Assembly: GCA_963838095.1 (NCBI GenBank)
Contig: CAWIPO010000007.1
Coordinates: forward strand, 248,001 to 312,000
DNA: 64,000 bases
Reading direction: 5' to 3'
From: CAWCGU01 sp963838095
GTDB lineage: Bacteria; Actinomycetota; Thermoleophilia; Solirubrobacterales; 70-9
This document shows positions 44,000 through 51,866 of the stretch, in pieces. The notes under the pieces were generated by a model. That model saw only the letters and a program-made list of their open reading frames with translations, had not been told where the DNA came from and ran no database searches. The position numbers and the translations under genes are program-made. How positions within the stretch are numbered: the first letter of the stretch is position 1; each line of letters starts with the position of its first letter.

Positions 44000-46426
44000 T
44001 CAGCCGGCCCCGTCGCCCGACCAGGTCCACTCGAGGATCTCCGGCGGGTCGTTGCCTTCCCGGCGGATGTATTCGCGGTGCTCAGCGAGCTTGCTCTCGA
44101 ACTCCTTGATCGCCGCCTCGGCGCCCGCCACGGGGCGGATCGCGAACTCGGCCGACATCCCGCTGAGCGCCTCGGCGGCCCCGACGTCGGCGCGGCCGAG
44201 CGTCTGGATCGCGAGCGTATAGCGGTCGACGCCGTTCATCGCCAGGAGGTTGAAGGGCGTCGTTGTCGTCCCTTCCTCCATGTATCCGCGGACGTGGAAT
44301 CGCTCCTGGTTGGGGCGCCGGTGGATCAGCTGATGCACGGCGGACGGGTAGCCGTGGAAGTTGAAGATCACCGGCCGGTCATTGGTGAACAGGGCCTCGA
44401 AATCGGCTGCGGAGATCCCGTTCGGGTGCGATTCGGGCAGCGCCAGCGTGAAGAGGTCGTTGACGTTCACGAACCTGACCTTGAGATCCGGGACGGCACT
44501 TCGGAGCATGTCCGCCGTCGCCAGCAGCTCGAGCGTCGGGATGGTCCCCGAGCAGGCGAGGACCACGTCGGGCTCGCCGTCGGTGTTCGACGCGAACTTC
44601 CACTCCGAGGCTCCGCGCTCGACGTGCTCCTTGGCCTCGTCGATCGACAGCCACTGGGGGAGCGGGTGCTTGGAGGCGATCACCAGGTTGATGCAGCGAC
44701 GCGCCCCTAGGCACGTCTCCATCGTCGCCAGCAGGGTGTTCGCGTCGGCGGGCAGGTAGACGCGGGCGGTGTCCTCCTTGCGGTTCAACATCGAGTTGAT
44801 GAACCCCGGCACCTGATGCGAGTAGCCGTTGTGGTCCTGGCGCCAGCCGACCGAGGTCAGCAGGTAGTTCAGCGATCCCACCGGCTCCCGCCACGGCGCC
44901 TCGTCCTTCGACATCTTCAGGAACTTCCCGTACTGGTTCACCATCCCGTCGACGATCGGGATGAAGGCCTCGTAGCAGGGGAAGATCGCGTGCCTGCCGG
45001 TGAGCACGTAGCCCTGCATCCAGCCCTGGCAGTTGTGCTCGGAGAGCACCTCCATCACGCGGCCGTCGGGCGAATGCCCGGTGTCGATCTCCGGATCGAG
45101 CGGCCACTCCCACGCGTGGTCGGTTGCCTCGAACACAGCGCCGAGGCGGTTGGACGCGATCTCGTCCGGGCACACCAGGCGGAAGTTGCGCGTCTCCTCG
45201 CTGGCGCGCAGGACGTCGGCGAGGTACTCGCCCAGCTTCATCAGCGCGCTGTCGTTCGTGGCGCCGGGGCTGGTCACGTCCGAAGCGTGCGTCTTCAGGT
45301 CCGGCAGCTCCAGCGCCTGGTACAGCTTGCCCCCGTTGACGTGCGGGTTGGCGCCCATGCGGAGGTCTCCCTCGGGGCAGGCGGCAAGCAGCTCGGGGCT
45401 TGGCCCACCGTCGTCGGCGAACAGCTCCTCGGGGCCGTAAGAACGAAACCAGTCCTCGAGGATCTTCAGGTGCTCGGGGTTCGACTTCGCTCCCATCGCG
45501 GGCACCTGATGCGCCTTCGATGTCCCCTCGACCTTGATGCCGTCGACCTCCTTCGGGCCCGTCCAGCCCTTCGGGGTCTTCAGCACGATCATCGGCCAGC
45601 ACGGGCGCTCGGGGCGGTTGCCCGAGCGACAGGCCTCCTGCAAATCGCGGATCTCCGCATGGGAGATATCCAGCGCCTCCGCGAGCGTGGCATCGAGGTC
45701 GTCGCCGTCACCCTCGACGATCATCGGGTGCCACCCGTAGCCCTCGAACAGCTTCGTCAGCTCTTCGTCGCTCATCGACTTGAAGATCGTCGGGTTGGCG
45801 ATCTTGTACCCGTTCAGGTGCAGGATCGGGAGCACAGCGCCCGAGGTCGCCGGGTCGAGGAACTTGTTGCAGTGCCAGGCGCCGGCCGTGGGCCCGGTCT
45901 CGGCCTCGCCGTCGCCGACGATGCAGGCGACGATCAGGTCCGGGTTGTCGAGCGCCGCGCCGAAGGCGGTGGCGAGCGCGTAGCCGAGCTCGCCGCCCTC
46001 GTGGATCGTGCCCGGCACGATCGGTGCCAGGTGGCTGGGGAAGCCGCCCGGCCAGGAGAACTCACGCACCAGGTTGCCGAATCCCTCTTCCGTCCGGACC
46101 ATGTCGGGACGCACCTCCCCGAGGCAGCCGTCGATCCAGAGATTGGCGAGGTTCGCGGGCGCGCCGTGGCCGGGGCCGGTGACGAGCAGGACGCTCGACC
46201 CGGTGTCCTGGATCAGCCGGTTGAGCCCCGCGTAGACGAGGTTGATGCCCGGCACGGTGCCCCAGTGACCGAGAAGCCGGTGCTTGATGTGCTCCGGTTT
46301 AAGTGGTTCTTCGAGCCTGTAGTTATCCTGCAGGTAGATCATCGCTGCGGCGATGTAATTGGTTGCGCGGCGATAGAGCGGCAGCGCCTCGACGCGCTCC
46401 GACGGCTGGGTATCTGTTGCGGGCAC
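44000..46426 (-). CDS. xfp: Phosphoketolase (xylulose-5-P / fructose-6-P)
   Basis: Thiamine diphosphate enzyme of 808 residues that cleaves xylulose-5-P or fructose-6-P to acetyl phosphate plus an aldose phosphate. It has TGPGHGAPANLANLWIDG, the ThDP motif VGDGEAETGPTAGAW, WTGPKEVDG, GRVMEVLSEHNCQGWMQGY and NVNDLFTL near the end. Length and segments match the family. With Pta it makes a carbon-conserving route from pentose phosphates to acetyl-CoA. An inverted repeat lies 21 bases before the start. Confidence 0.96.
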   Translation of the reverse strand: MPATDTQPSERVEALPLYRRATNYIAAAMIYLQDNYRLEEPLKPEHIKHRLLGHWGTVPGINLVYAGLNRLIQDTGSSVLLVTGPGHGAPANLANLWIDGCLGEVRPDMVRTEEGFGNLVREFSWPGGFPSHLAPIVPGTIHEGGELGYALATAFGAALDNPDLIVACIVGDGEAETGPTAGAWHCNKFLDPATSGAVLPILHLNGYKIANPTIFKSMSDEELTKLFEGYGWHPMIVEGDGDDLDATLAEALDISHAEIRDLQEACRSGNRPERPCWPMIVLKTPKGWTGPKEVDGIKVEGTSKAHQVPAMGAKSNPEHLKILEDWFRSYGPEELFADDGGPSPELLAACPEGDLRMGANPHVNGGKLYQALELPDLKTHASDVTSPGATNDSALMKLGEYLADVLRASEETRNFRLVCPDEIASNRLGAVFEATDHAWEWPLDPEIDTGHSPDGRVMEVLSEHNCQGWMQGYVLTGRHAIFPCYEAFIPIVDGMVNQYGKFLKMSKDEAPWREPVGSLNYLLTSVGWRQDHNGYSHQVPGFINSMLNRKEDTARVYLPADANTLLATMETCLGARRCINLVIASKHPLPQWLSIDEAKEHVERGASEWKFASNTDGEPDVVLACSGTIPTLELLATADMLRSAVPDLKVRFVNVNDLFTLALPESHPNGISAADFEALFTNDRPVIFNFHGYPSAVHQLIHRRPNQERFHVRGYMEEGTTTTPFNLLAMNGVDRYTLAIQTLGRADVGAAEALSGMSAEFAIRPVAGAEAAIKEFESKLAEHREYIRREGNDPPEILEWTWSGDGAG

Positions 46427-46446
46427 GCTCGCCTCCCTGGTAGAGG

Positions 46447-46463
46447 GGTTCCAGGGTGGAACC
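46447..46463. promoter_or_regulatory. Inverted repeat upstream of phosphoketolase
   Basis: A perfect palindrome with 7 bp arms, GGTTCCA-GGG-TGGAACC, sits 21-37 bases upstream of the xfp start in the divergent region with the Ca-binding repeat protein. It could be an operator controlling xfp-pta or a 5' UTR hairpin. I cannot name a regulator that uses this sequence. Confidence 0.45.
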
Positions 46464-46561
46464 TATCTATGAGGCGGCGGCCATGCAATCCCGGTTTTGC
46501 GTGAGATCTGGCGAAGGGCGGAGTTTCAAGTTTTGAGCTCGATGAGACGACCTTGAACACG

Positions 46562-47464
46562 ATGAGGCGAACAGCCGCTGCAATCGGAGCGTTGCTCCTG
46601 CTGGCGTTGCTGCTGCCGGCGTCCGCGTCGGCGCAGCGCGCCCGCGCATGCGAGGAGCTTCCAACGGGCAACGCAGGATTTGGGTCCGACAACATCAACC
46701 TCGGTCCGGGCGACGACGTGATCACCGGCCTGCGCGGCAGCGACGTGATCCGCGGCGGTCCCGGCGACGACGTCATCTCCGGGGGCCGTGACAACGACAG
46801 GGTCTACGGCGGCCCCGGCAATGACATCATCTGCGGCGGCTCGGCCGACGACAAGCTCCACGGCGGTCCCGGCCGGGATCGGCTCTACGGCGAGGAGCAC
46901 AACGACGTCCTCCACCCCGGCGACGGCGCCGACTACGCGCTCGGCAGCGCCGGCGATGACCGCGTCTGCGGCTGGGGACGCAGCGGCGGCAGGTACGTCC
47001 CGGATGGCGAGGACACGATCGACGGTGGCTACGAGAACGATGTCGTCGAGGGAGGCGGCGCCGACGTGATCCTCGGCGGATCCCACGACGACGTCCTCAG
47101 CACCCGGACGCCGGGCATCACCCCGAAGCGATTCAACGGCAACAACCAGAACGACATCGTCTACGGCAGCTCGGGCAACGACAAGATCCGGGCCCAGCTC
47201 GGCGACGACAGGCTCTACGGCGGACCGGGCGGCGACAGCATCCGCGGCGGCGGCAATGAGGACAGGCTCTACGGCCAGGGGGGCAGAGACCGTCTGTACG
47301 GTGAGACCGGCGTCGACGGCCTCTTCGGCCAAAAAGGCAATGACCGCCTCGCCGGCGGGCCGCTCGCCGACAAGCTGAACGGCGGTGGCAGGCGGGATCG
47401 CTGCAACGGCAACCAGGGCAGGGACAAGTTCAAAGACTGCGAACGGGTCCCCTCGAGGCCGTGA
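46562..47464 (+). CDS. Secreted RTX-like calcium-binding repeat protein
   Basis: A 300-residue protein with a signal peptide (MRRTAAAIGALLLLALLLPA, cleavage after ASA) followed almost entirely by nonapeptide repeats of the GGxGxD type (GGPGDDVISGG, GGPGNDIICGG, YGGPGGDSIRGG). Such repeats fold into a calcium-loaded parallel beta-roll outside the cell. No catalytic domain is attached, and the C-terminus has cysteines (RRDRCNGNQGRDKFKDC) common in actinobacterial members. The ATG at 46562 is preferred over TTG 46553. Role unknown; possibly an envelope or matrix protein. Confidence 0.82.
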   Translation: MRRTAAAIGALLLLALLLPASASAQRARACEELPTGNAGFGSDNINLGPGDDVITGLRGSDVIRGGPGDDVISGGRDNDRVYGGPGNDIICGGSADDKLHGGPGRDRLYGEEHNDVLHPGDGADYALGSAGDDRVCGWGRSGGRYVPDGEDTIDGGYENDVVEGGGADVILGGSHDDVLSTRTPGITPKRFNGNNQNDIVYGSSGNDKIRAQLGDDRLYGGPGGDSIRGGGNEDRLYGQGGRDRLYGETGVDGLFGQKGNDRLAGGPLADKLNGGGRRDRCNGNQGRDKFKDCERVPSRP

Positions 47465-47793
47465 AGGTCCGGGGGACCATCCTCGCGCTCGCCGTGATCG
47501 CCGCCCTGCTCGTCGTGGCGCCGGGCGCGTCAGCGCGCAAGCTCGAATCCGAGCCGGTGACCCGCCTGACCGAGGCGTGGGCGAAAAAGCGCTGTGATCA
47601 GGTCCGCAACTGCGTGCAGTCGGCGGGCCGCTACTGCTACCCGATCTCCGACCACGTCCGCCGCTGCACCGCCCAGGTGGTCCGCCGGCGCAAGGACGGC
47701 GACCTGATCCAGTGCCAGACGATGCTGTGGTGGGAGCTCCAGGGCTCGTACGACATCGATTTGAAGCGCGTCGGCAAGACGCGCTGTGACTAG
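47461..47793 (+). CDS. Small secreted Cys-containing hypothetical protein
   Basis: A 110-residue protein with a signal peptide (RGTILALAVIAALLVVAPGA then SARK) and six cysteines in the mature part (KRCDQVRNC, RYCYPISDHVRRC, IQCQT, RCD), so a disulphide-rich extracellular protein is likely. The GTG start overlaps the stop of the RTX-like gene (GTGA), suggesting the two secreted proteins are made together. No family recognised. Confidence 0.65.
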   Translation: MKVRGTILALAVIAALLVVAPGASARKLESEPVTRLTEAWAKKRCDQVRNCVQSAGRYCYPISDHVRRCTAQVVRRRKDGDLIQCQTMLWWELQGSYDIDLKRVGKTRCD

Positions 47794-47859
47794 GTCAGGG
47801 CCTGGTCCGAGGCCTCTGGTGGGGCACGGAAAAGAGCACTAGGGGCAGCATCGAGGGGG

Positions 47860-47920
47860 CATCGTTGAAACCTGGAGGCTTGAACACCCCATGGGGGGTC
47901 GAAGTTTCCAGGTTTCGATG
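47860..47920. repeat. Palindromic repeat, copy 1
   Basis: A 61 bp hairpin-forming sequence. The outer arms GAAACCTGGA and TCCAGGTTTC are exact reverse complements, and the inner part is TTGAACACCCC-ATG-GGGGGTCGAA. It abuts the point where the DUF559-like reading frame begins abruptly. A related sequence occurs in the same orientation at 48491. Confidence 0.65.
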
Positions 47921-47925
47921 CATCG

Positions 47926-48456
47926 GTGTTCGCCTGCGGTCCGAAGGCAGCTCTGAGCGACGACAGTGCCGCATGCCTTCGCGGGTTCAGAACCGTGGAG
48001 CCGCCGGGCATCGAGGTGACCGTGCCGCAAGACGTTCGCAGGTCCCACCCGGGGATCAAGGTCTATCGCCGAACCCTGCCATCAGCTGACGTGATCCGCA
48101 TGGACGGCATCCCCGTCACCACTCCAGCCGCCACCCTCGTTGCCCTCGCTGCTCGCCTCGAAGACCCAGAGCTCGAGCGGGCGATCTCCGAAGCCGACCG
48201 CCTGGAGCTGATCACGCCTGAGGAGCTTCGCGCCTACATCGACACGATCGGGCACCGAAAGGGCGTCGCGCGGGCGCGGGCGATCCTCGACCGCCATACC
48301 TTCACGCTCACCGACTCCGAGCTCGAGCGTCGCTTCCGGATCATCGCCCGCAAGGCCGGGCTACCGCTGCCGCTAACACGGGTGAAGGTGAACGGCTTCC
48401 GGGTCGACTTCTACTGGCTGCAGCTTGGTCTGGTGGTGGAGACCGACGGGCTTAGA
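47926..48456 (+). pseudogene. DUF559/AbiEi-like protein fragment, both ends missing
   Basis: The readable part has AbiEi-like and DUF559 (Vsr/restriction-endonuclease fold) segments: FACGPKAALSDDSAA, HPGIKVYRRTLPSADVIRMD, GIPVTTPAATLVALAARLED, LTDSELERRFRIIARKAGLP and VDFYWLQLGLVVETDGLR. In complete relatives about 60 residues precede the first of these, and the chain continues after VVETDG with YHRTxxxxxxDRxRD and a final LRFT strand. Here the N-terminus is cut at palindromic repeat copy 1, and after GLR the frame reads into copy 2. It is therefore a fragment and probably inactive. Families of this kind are common accessory genes in soil actinobacteria. Confidence 0.65.
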
Positions 48457-48490
48457 GGGGACCACCGCGAGTCGCATCCCACGCCCGCCG

Positions 48491-48543
48491 CATCGAGGGA
48501 AACCTGGAACGTTGAGCCCCCTGCGGGGGGTCGAACCTTCCAC
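48491..48543. repeat. Palindromic repeat, copy 2
   Basis: A second copy of the element at 47860, in the same orientation. The left arm GGAAACCTGGA, the centre TTGAGCCCCCTGCGGGGGGT and TCGAA are conserved; the right outer arm has decayed (CTTCCACAC). It lies directly after the DUF559-like fragment and before the LLM oxidoreductase stop at 48574. Confidence 0.6.
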
Positions 48544-48573
48544 ACTTGGGGGTTGGCGCCCAGCGCCGCCTGG

Positions 48574-49665
48574 TCAGGCGGGAGCCGGGGCGCCGGTCAG
48601 GGCGGCGAGGCGCTCGACGGTGTGCAAGCGCTGCGCTGGGTCCATCTGCACCGGCATGCAGATCAGCCTGTCGACTCCCACCGCCTCCATTTCCTCGATC
48701 CGCGCCGCGACCTCGGCCTCGGTGCCGATCATCGCGGTTGCGTTCACGAGCTCGTCGGGGATCGCGTTGTAGGCCTCCTCGCGCTTGCCGTCGAGGTACA
48801 GGCCCTGCACTTCGTCGGCGACCTCGCCGAAGCCGAAGCGGTGGGTGAGGTCGACGTAGAAGTTGGTCTTCCTGGAGCCCATCCCGCCGAGGTAGAGGAG
48901 CAGGCCCGCCTTGACGATGGCGCGCGCCGCATCCAGGTCTCCGTCGATCGCCACCTGAACCGATGGCGAGATCTCGAGGTCCTCACGCGTGCGGCCGCCC
49001 TTGGCAAAGCCGGCCTCGAGATGCTCTCCCCAGGTCTCCTCGAATGCGTCGACCGAGAAGTAGATCGGGATCCAGCCGTCGCAGATCTCGGCCGCCATCT
49101 CGACCGACTTGCGCCCGATCGCGCCGACGAAGACCGGGATCTCGTCGCGGATCGGGTGGAAGTTGAGCTTCAGCGCCTTGCCCTGGCCGCCTGCTCCGGC
49201 CGGCCCGCCGTCGGCTTCCGCAGGAAGCGGCAGTTGGTAGTGCTCGCCCTGGTGGTCGAGCGGGCCCCGGCGGGCGACGATCTCGCGCACGACCTCGATG
49301 TACTCCCGCGTCCGGCCCCACGGCTTCGCGTACGGGACGCCGTACCAGCCCTCCGAGACCTGCGGCCCGGATGGGCCGAAGCCGAAGATGAAGCGGCCTC
49401 CGGAGAGCGCGTCGATCGTCGCGCCAGCCATCGCCGCCGCCGCGGGGGGCCTGGCGGGCACCTGCAGGATCGCCGCCCCGAGCTGGATCGTCTCGGTCTT
49501 CGCCGCCAGCCACGCGAGCACGCTGACGACGTCGGAGCCATAGGACTCGGCCACCCAGACCGAGTCGTATCCGGCGCGCTCGGCGGCCTGCACGAGGTCG
49601 GCGGCCTCATCCCCGGAGGGCCCGATTCCCCAGTAGCCGAGGTTGATCCCGAGCTTCGGCGCCAC
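48574..49665 (-). CDS. LLM-class F420-dependent oxidoreductase
   Basis: A 363-residue luciferase-like TIM-barrel enzyme: KLGINLGYWGIGPSGDEAAD, YDSVWVAESYGSDVVSVLAW, LGAAILQVPARPPAAAAMAG, GRFIFGFGPSGPQVSEGWYG and a C-terminal VDRLICMPVQMDPAQRL. Sequences of this form in actinobacteria usually use coenzyme F420 and are often named LLM class F420-dependent oxidoreductases. Substrate unknown. The start is GTG 49665, seven bases after the stop of the FHA-PNPOx gene, so the two are probably one operon; PNPOx-fold proteins also include F420 binders. Confidence 0.88.
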   Translation of the reverse strand: MAPKLGINLGYWGIGPSGDEAADLVQAAERAGYDSVWVAESYGSDVVSVLAWLAAKTETIQLGAAILQVPARPPAAAAMAGATIDALSGGRFIFGFGPSGPQVSEGWYGVPYAKPWGRTREYIEVVREIVARRGPLDHQGEHYQLPLPAEADGGPAGAGGQGKALKLNFHPIRDEIPVFVGAIGRKSVEMAAEICDGWIPIYFSVDAFEETWGEHLEAGFAKGGRTREDLEISPSVQVAIDGDLDAARAIVKAGLLLYLGGMGSRKTNFYVDLTHRFGFGEVADEVQGLYLDGKREEAYNAIPDELVNATAMIGTEAEVAARIEEMEAVGVDRLICMPVQMDPAQRLHTVERLAALTGAPAPA

Positions 49666-49672
49666 GGGTTTC

Positions 49673-50662
49673 CTAGTCCTCGTACGGAGGCAGGATGATC
49701 GACTCGCTGTGGAGCTCGGCGCCGAAGTCGGCGCTCTCCTCGACCCCGCGTGTGTTGTCGATGAAATCGAGCGTGCGAGGCGTGATCTTGAAGAACAGCA
49801 CCGTGGTTGTCGAACCGGGACGAAGGTCGGGGAACTTGTCGCCGAAGAGATCGGAGGCGACAGCGACCCCCTCGCCTTCAACCGACGTGGCCTCACCCCG
49901 GCCCTGAAGGCCCCTGGTCTGGCGCCAGTCGCCCGCGTACTCGTCGATCGTGAACGCCACCGTCGGGTCGTCGCTGAGGTTGCGGGCGGTATTGGTGTCG
50001 GGACGGGTCCAGATGTAGATGTCACGGCCGCTGTGGACGTAGGTCATCGTCGCCGCCCACGGCCCATCCCGTCCGGTCGTCGCCAGCGTCAGCGTCTTCT
50101 GGGCGCGCAGGTAGTCGAGCATGTGCATCGGGACCGGGCCCTGAAGCTCCGGCTCGGGCTCCGGTTCCGGTTCGGGTGGCGCGGGCTCGGGCTCCGGTTC
50201 GGCAGGAACGGGCTCCGGCTCGGCTGGAACGGGCTCCGGCTCGGCTGGAACGGGCTCGGGAGGCGGCGCCGGGGGCGCTGTCTCCAGGCCGGGCTCCTCG
50301 GGCGGCGGCGGGGGCGGCACGAACGCCGGCTCGACCGGGGTGTCCGGGCCGGGGGCGGGCTGGAAGACCTCCACGAGCTCCAGCGTGCTCTTGCCGACCT
50401 GGATTCGATCCCCCCCTCGAAGCGGCATCGGGGAGCTGATCTGCTCCCCGTTGACGAAGGTGCCATTGGTCGATCCGAGGTCCTCGATCAGCAGGTCGCC
50501 GGTGCCGACCCGGGTGATCCGCGCGTGCTGGCGGGAGATCTCGGGATCATCGCCGAGCGCTCCATCGCCGCCCTCGGCACGCCCGATCGTGAACACGTCA
50601 CCGAGGGAGATCTCGGTGCCGGCGGCGGCGCCGGCCGTCACGTGCAGCAGTTCGTCGGCCAT
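49673..50662 (-). CDS. FHA domain fused to PNPOx-like flavin/F420-binding domain
   Basis: A 329-residue fusion. Residues 1-100 are an FHA domain (DVFTIGRAEGG, SRQHARITRVG, LGSTNGTFVNGEQI). Residues ~105-175 form a Pro/Glu linker of repeated PAEPEPV units. Residues ~178-329 are a split-barrel PNPOx-like domain (MLDYLRAQKTLTLATTGRDG, TYVHSGRDIYIWTRPDT, GRGEATSVEGEGV). PNPOx folds bind FMN, F420 or heme. Coupling one to a phosphothreonine reader is unusual. It precedes the F420-type LLM gene in an apparent operon. Confidence 0.85.
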   Translation of the reverse strand: MADELLHVTAGAAAGTEISLGDVFTIGRAEGGDGALGDDPEISRQHARITRVGTGDLLIEDLGSTNGTFVNGEQISSPMPLRGGDRIQVGKSTLELVEVFQPAPGPDTPVEPAFVPPPPPPEEPGLETAPPAPPPEPVPAEPEPVPAEPEPVPAEPEPEPAPPEPEPEPEPELQGPVPMHMLDYLRAQKTLTLATTGRDGPWAATMTYVHSGRDIYIWTRPDTNTARNLSDDPTVAFTIDEYAGDWRQTRGLQGRGEATSVEGEGVAVASDLFGDKFPDLRPGSTTTVLFFKITPRTLDFIDNTRGVEESADFGAELHSESIILPPYED

Positions 50663-50689
50663 GGAGCGTCAAGCATATGCTTCCAGGCA

Positions 50690-51824
50690 ATGGAGCGAGA
50701 GGTCAGCCTGGCGGAGGGGTACTTCACCAAACCTGCGGTCGACCGCAAGATCCCAGAGCACAGCGTGGTGCCCGATGTGGCGCGCCTGATCGTCGAGTCG
50801 GAGCTCGAGCTGGACGGCGACCCCGCCAAGAACCTCGCCACCTTCGTCACCACCTGGATGGAGCCGGGTGCGCGCGCCCTCATCGTCGGCAACCTGCACC
50901 GCAACTACATCGACCACGCCGAGTACCCGCAGACGGCGGAGATCTCGAAGCGCTGCGTGCGGATGCTTCACGAGCTCTTCCACGGCGAGGGCGAGCCCGA
51001 CGCTCCCGGAGCCGCGTGCGCGGGCTCTTCGGAGGGCGTGATGCTCGGGGCACTGGCGATGAAGTGGCGCTGGAAGAAGGCCAGGGAGAGTCAGGGCAAG
51101 CCCGTCGACAAGCCCAACCTCGTCTACGGCGCCGACGTGCACGTCGTCTGGGACAAGTTCTGCCGCTACTTCGACGTCGAGCCGCGCCAGGTGCCGACCC
51201 CCGCAGGGCGATTCACGGTCGGCCCCGACGAGCTCGGGCCGCAGATCGACGAGAACACGATCGGCGTCGTGGCAGTGGCCGGGACGACTTTCACCGGCGA
51301 GTGCGACGACGTCACCGGGATCGACGCGCTGCTCGCCGAGCTGCGCGGCAAGGGCCTTGACGTGCCGTTGCACGTCGACGCCGCCAGCGGCGGGTTCGTG
51401 TTCCCGTTCTCTGACCCGGACTTCGCCTGGGACTTCCGCCTCGACTCGGTGAAGTCGATCAACGTGTCGGGCCACAAGTTCGGTCTGGTGTACCCCGGGG
51501 TGGGGTGGCTGGTGTTCCGGGATGACGAGCAGCTTCCGGACGAGCTCGTCTTCTACGATCTCCCGCGTCCGCGCCGATGAGCCCTTCACCGGCACGGATC
51601 TGGTCGCCGAGCTCGCCCAGCGCCGCGGCTGGATGGTCCCGGCCTACCAGCTCCCGCCTGCGAACGAAGACCAGCAGATCCTGCGGATGCTGGTGAAGAT
51701 CAACCAGACCCGCGAGCTCGCCGACGCGCTTGCCGACGACGTCCACGACTCGATCGCCGACCTGCGCGAGCACGGCGCCGCAAAGCGCCCTCAGCCGAAG
51801 GTGCACAGCGGGCACGGGTACTGA
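50690..51824 (+). pseudogene. gad: Glutamate decarboxylase with internal deletion
   Basis: PLP-dependent glutamate decarboxylase. The first 290 residues are normal: AKNLATFVTTWMEPGARALI, GSSEGVMLGALAMKWRWKKA, DVPLHVDAASGGFVFPF and the PLP Lys in NVSGHKFGLVYPGVGWLVF. After LPDELVFYD the chain stops at 51580. The C-terminus resumes in another frame as DEPFTGTDLVAELAQRRGWM, LPPANEDQQILRMLVK, ending at 51824. Compared with E. coli GadA about 80 residues (the DYLGG to CFKLKDG stretch) are missing, so this is more than a point frameshift. The ATG at 50690 begins the conserved region. Divergent from the FHA-PNPOx gene by 27 bp. Confidence 0.85.
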
Positions 51825-51847
51825 GCCCGGGAGCCTGCCCGGGCTCA
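51822..51847. terminator. Bidirectional terminator between gad and ABC substrate-binding gene
   Basis: A perfect inverted repeat with 10 bp arms, TGAGCCCGGG-AGCCTG-CCCGGGCTCA, begins at the gad stop codon and lies between two convergent genes. It has no T-run, but a stem this strong in a 42-base convergent gap fits an intrinsic terminator of a GC-rich genome. Confidence 0.7.
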
Positions 51848-51866
51848 GCGCCGTGCCAGGCCTCAG

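Noticed and set aside
42127..44109. 660-residue plus-strand ORF across pta
   Set aside because: Antisense to a complete, well conserved pta; long open antisense frames are expected at this GC content.
44816..46504. 562-residue plus-strand ORF across phosphoketolase
   Set aside because: Antisense shadow of xfp, with composition typical of reversed codons and no recognisable motif.
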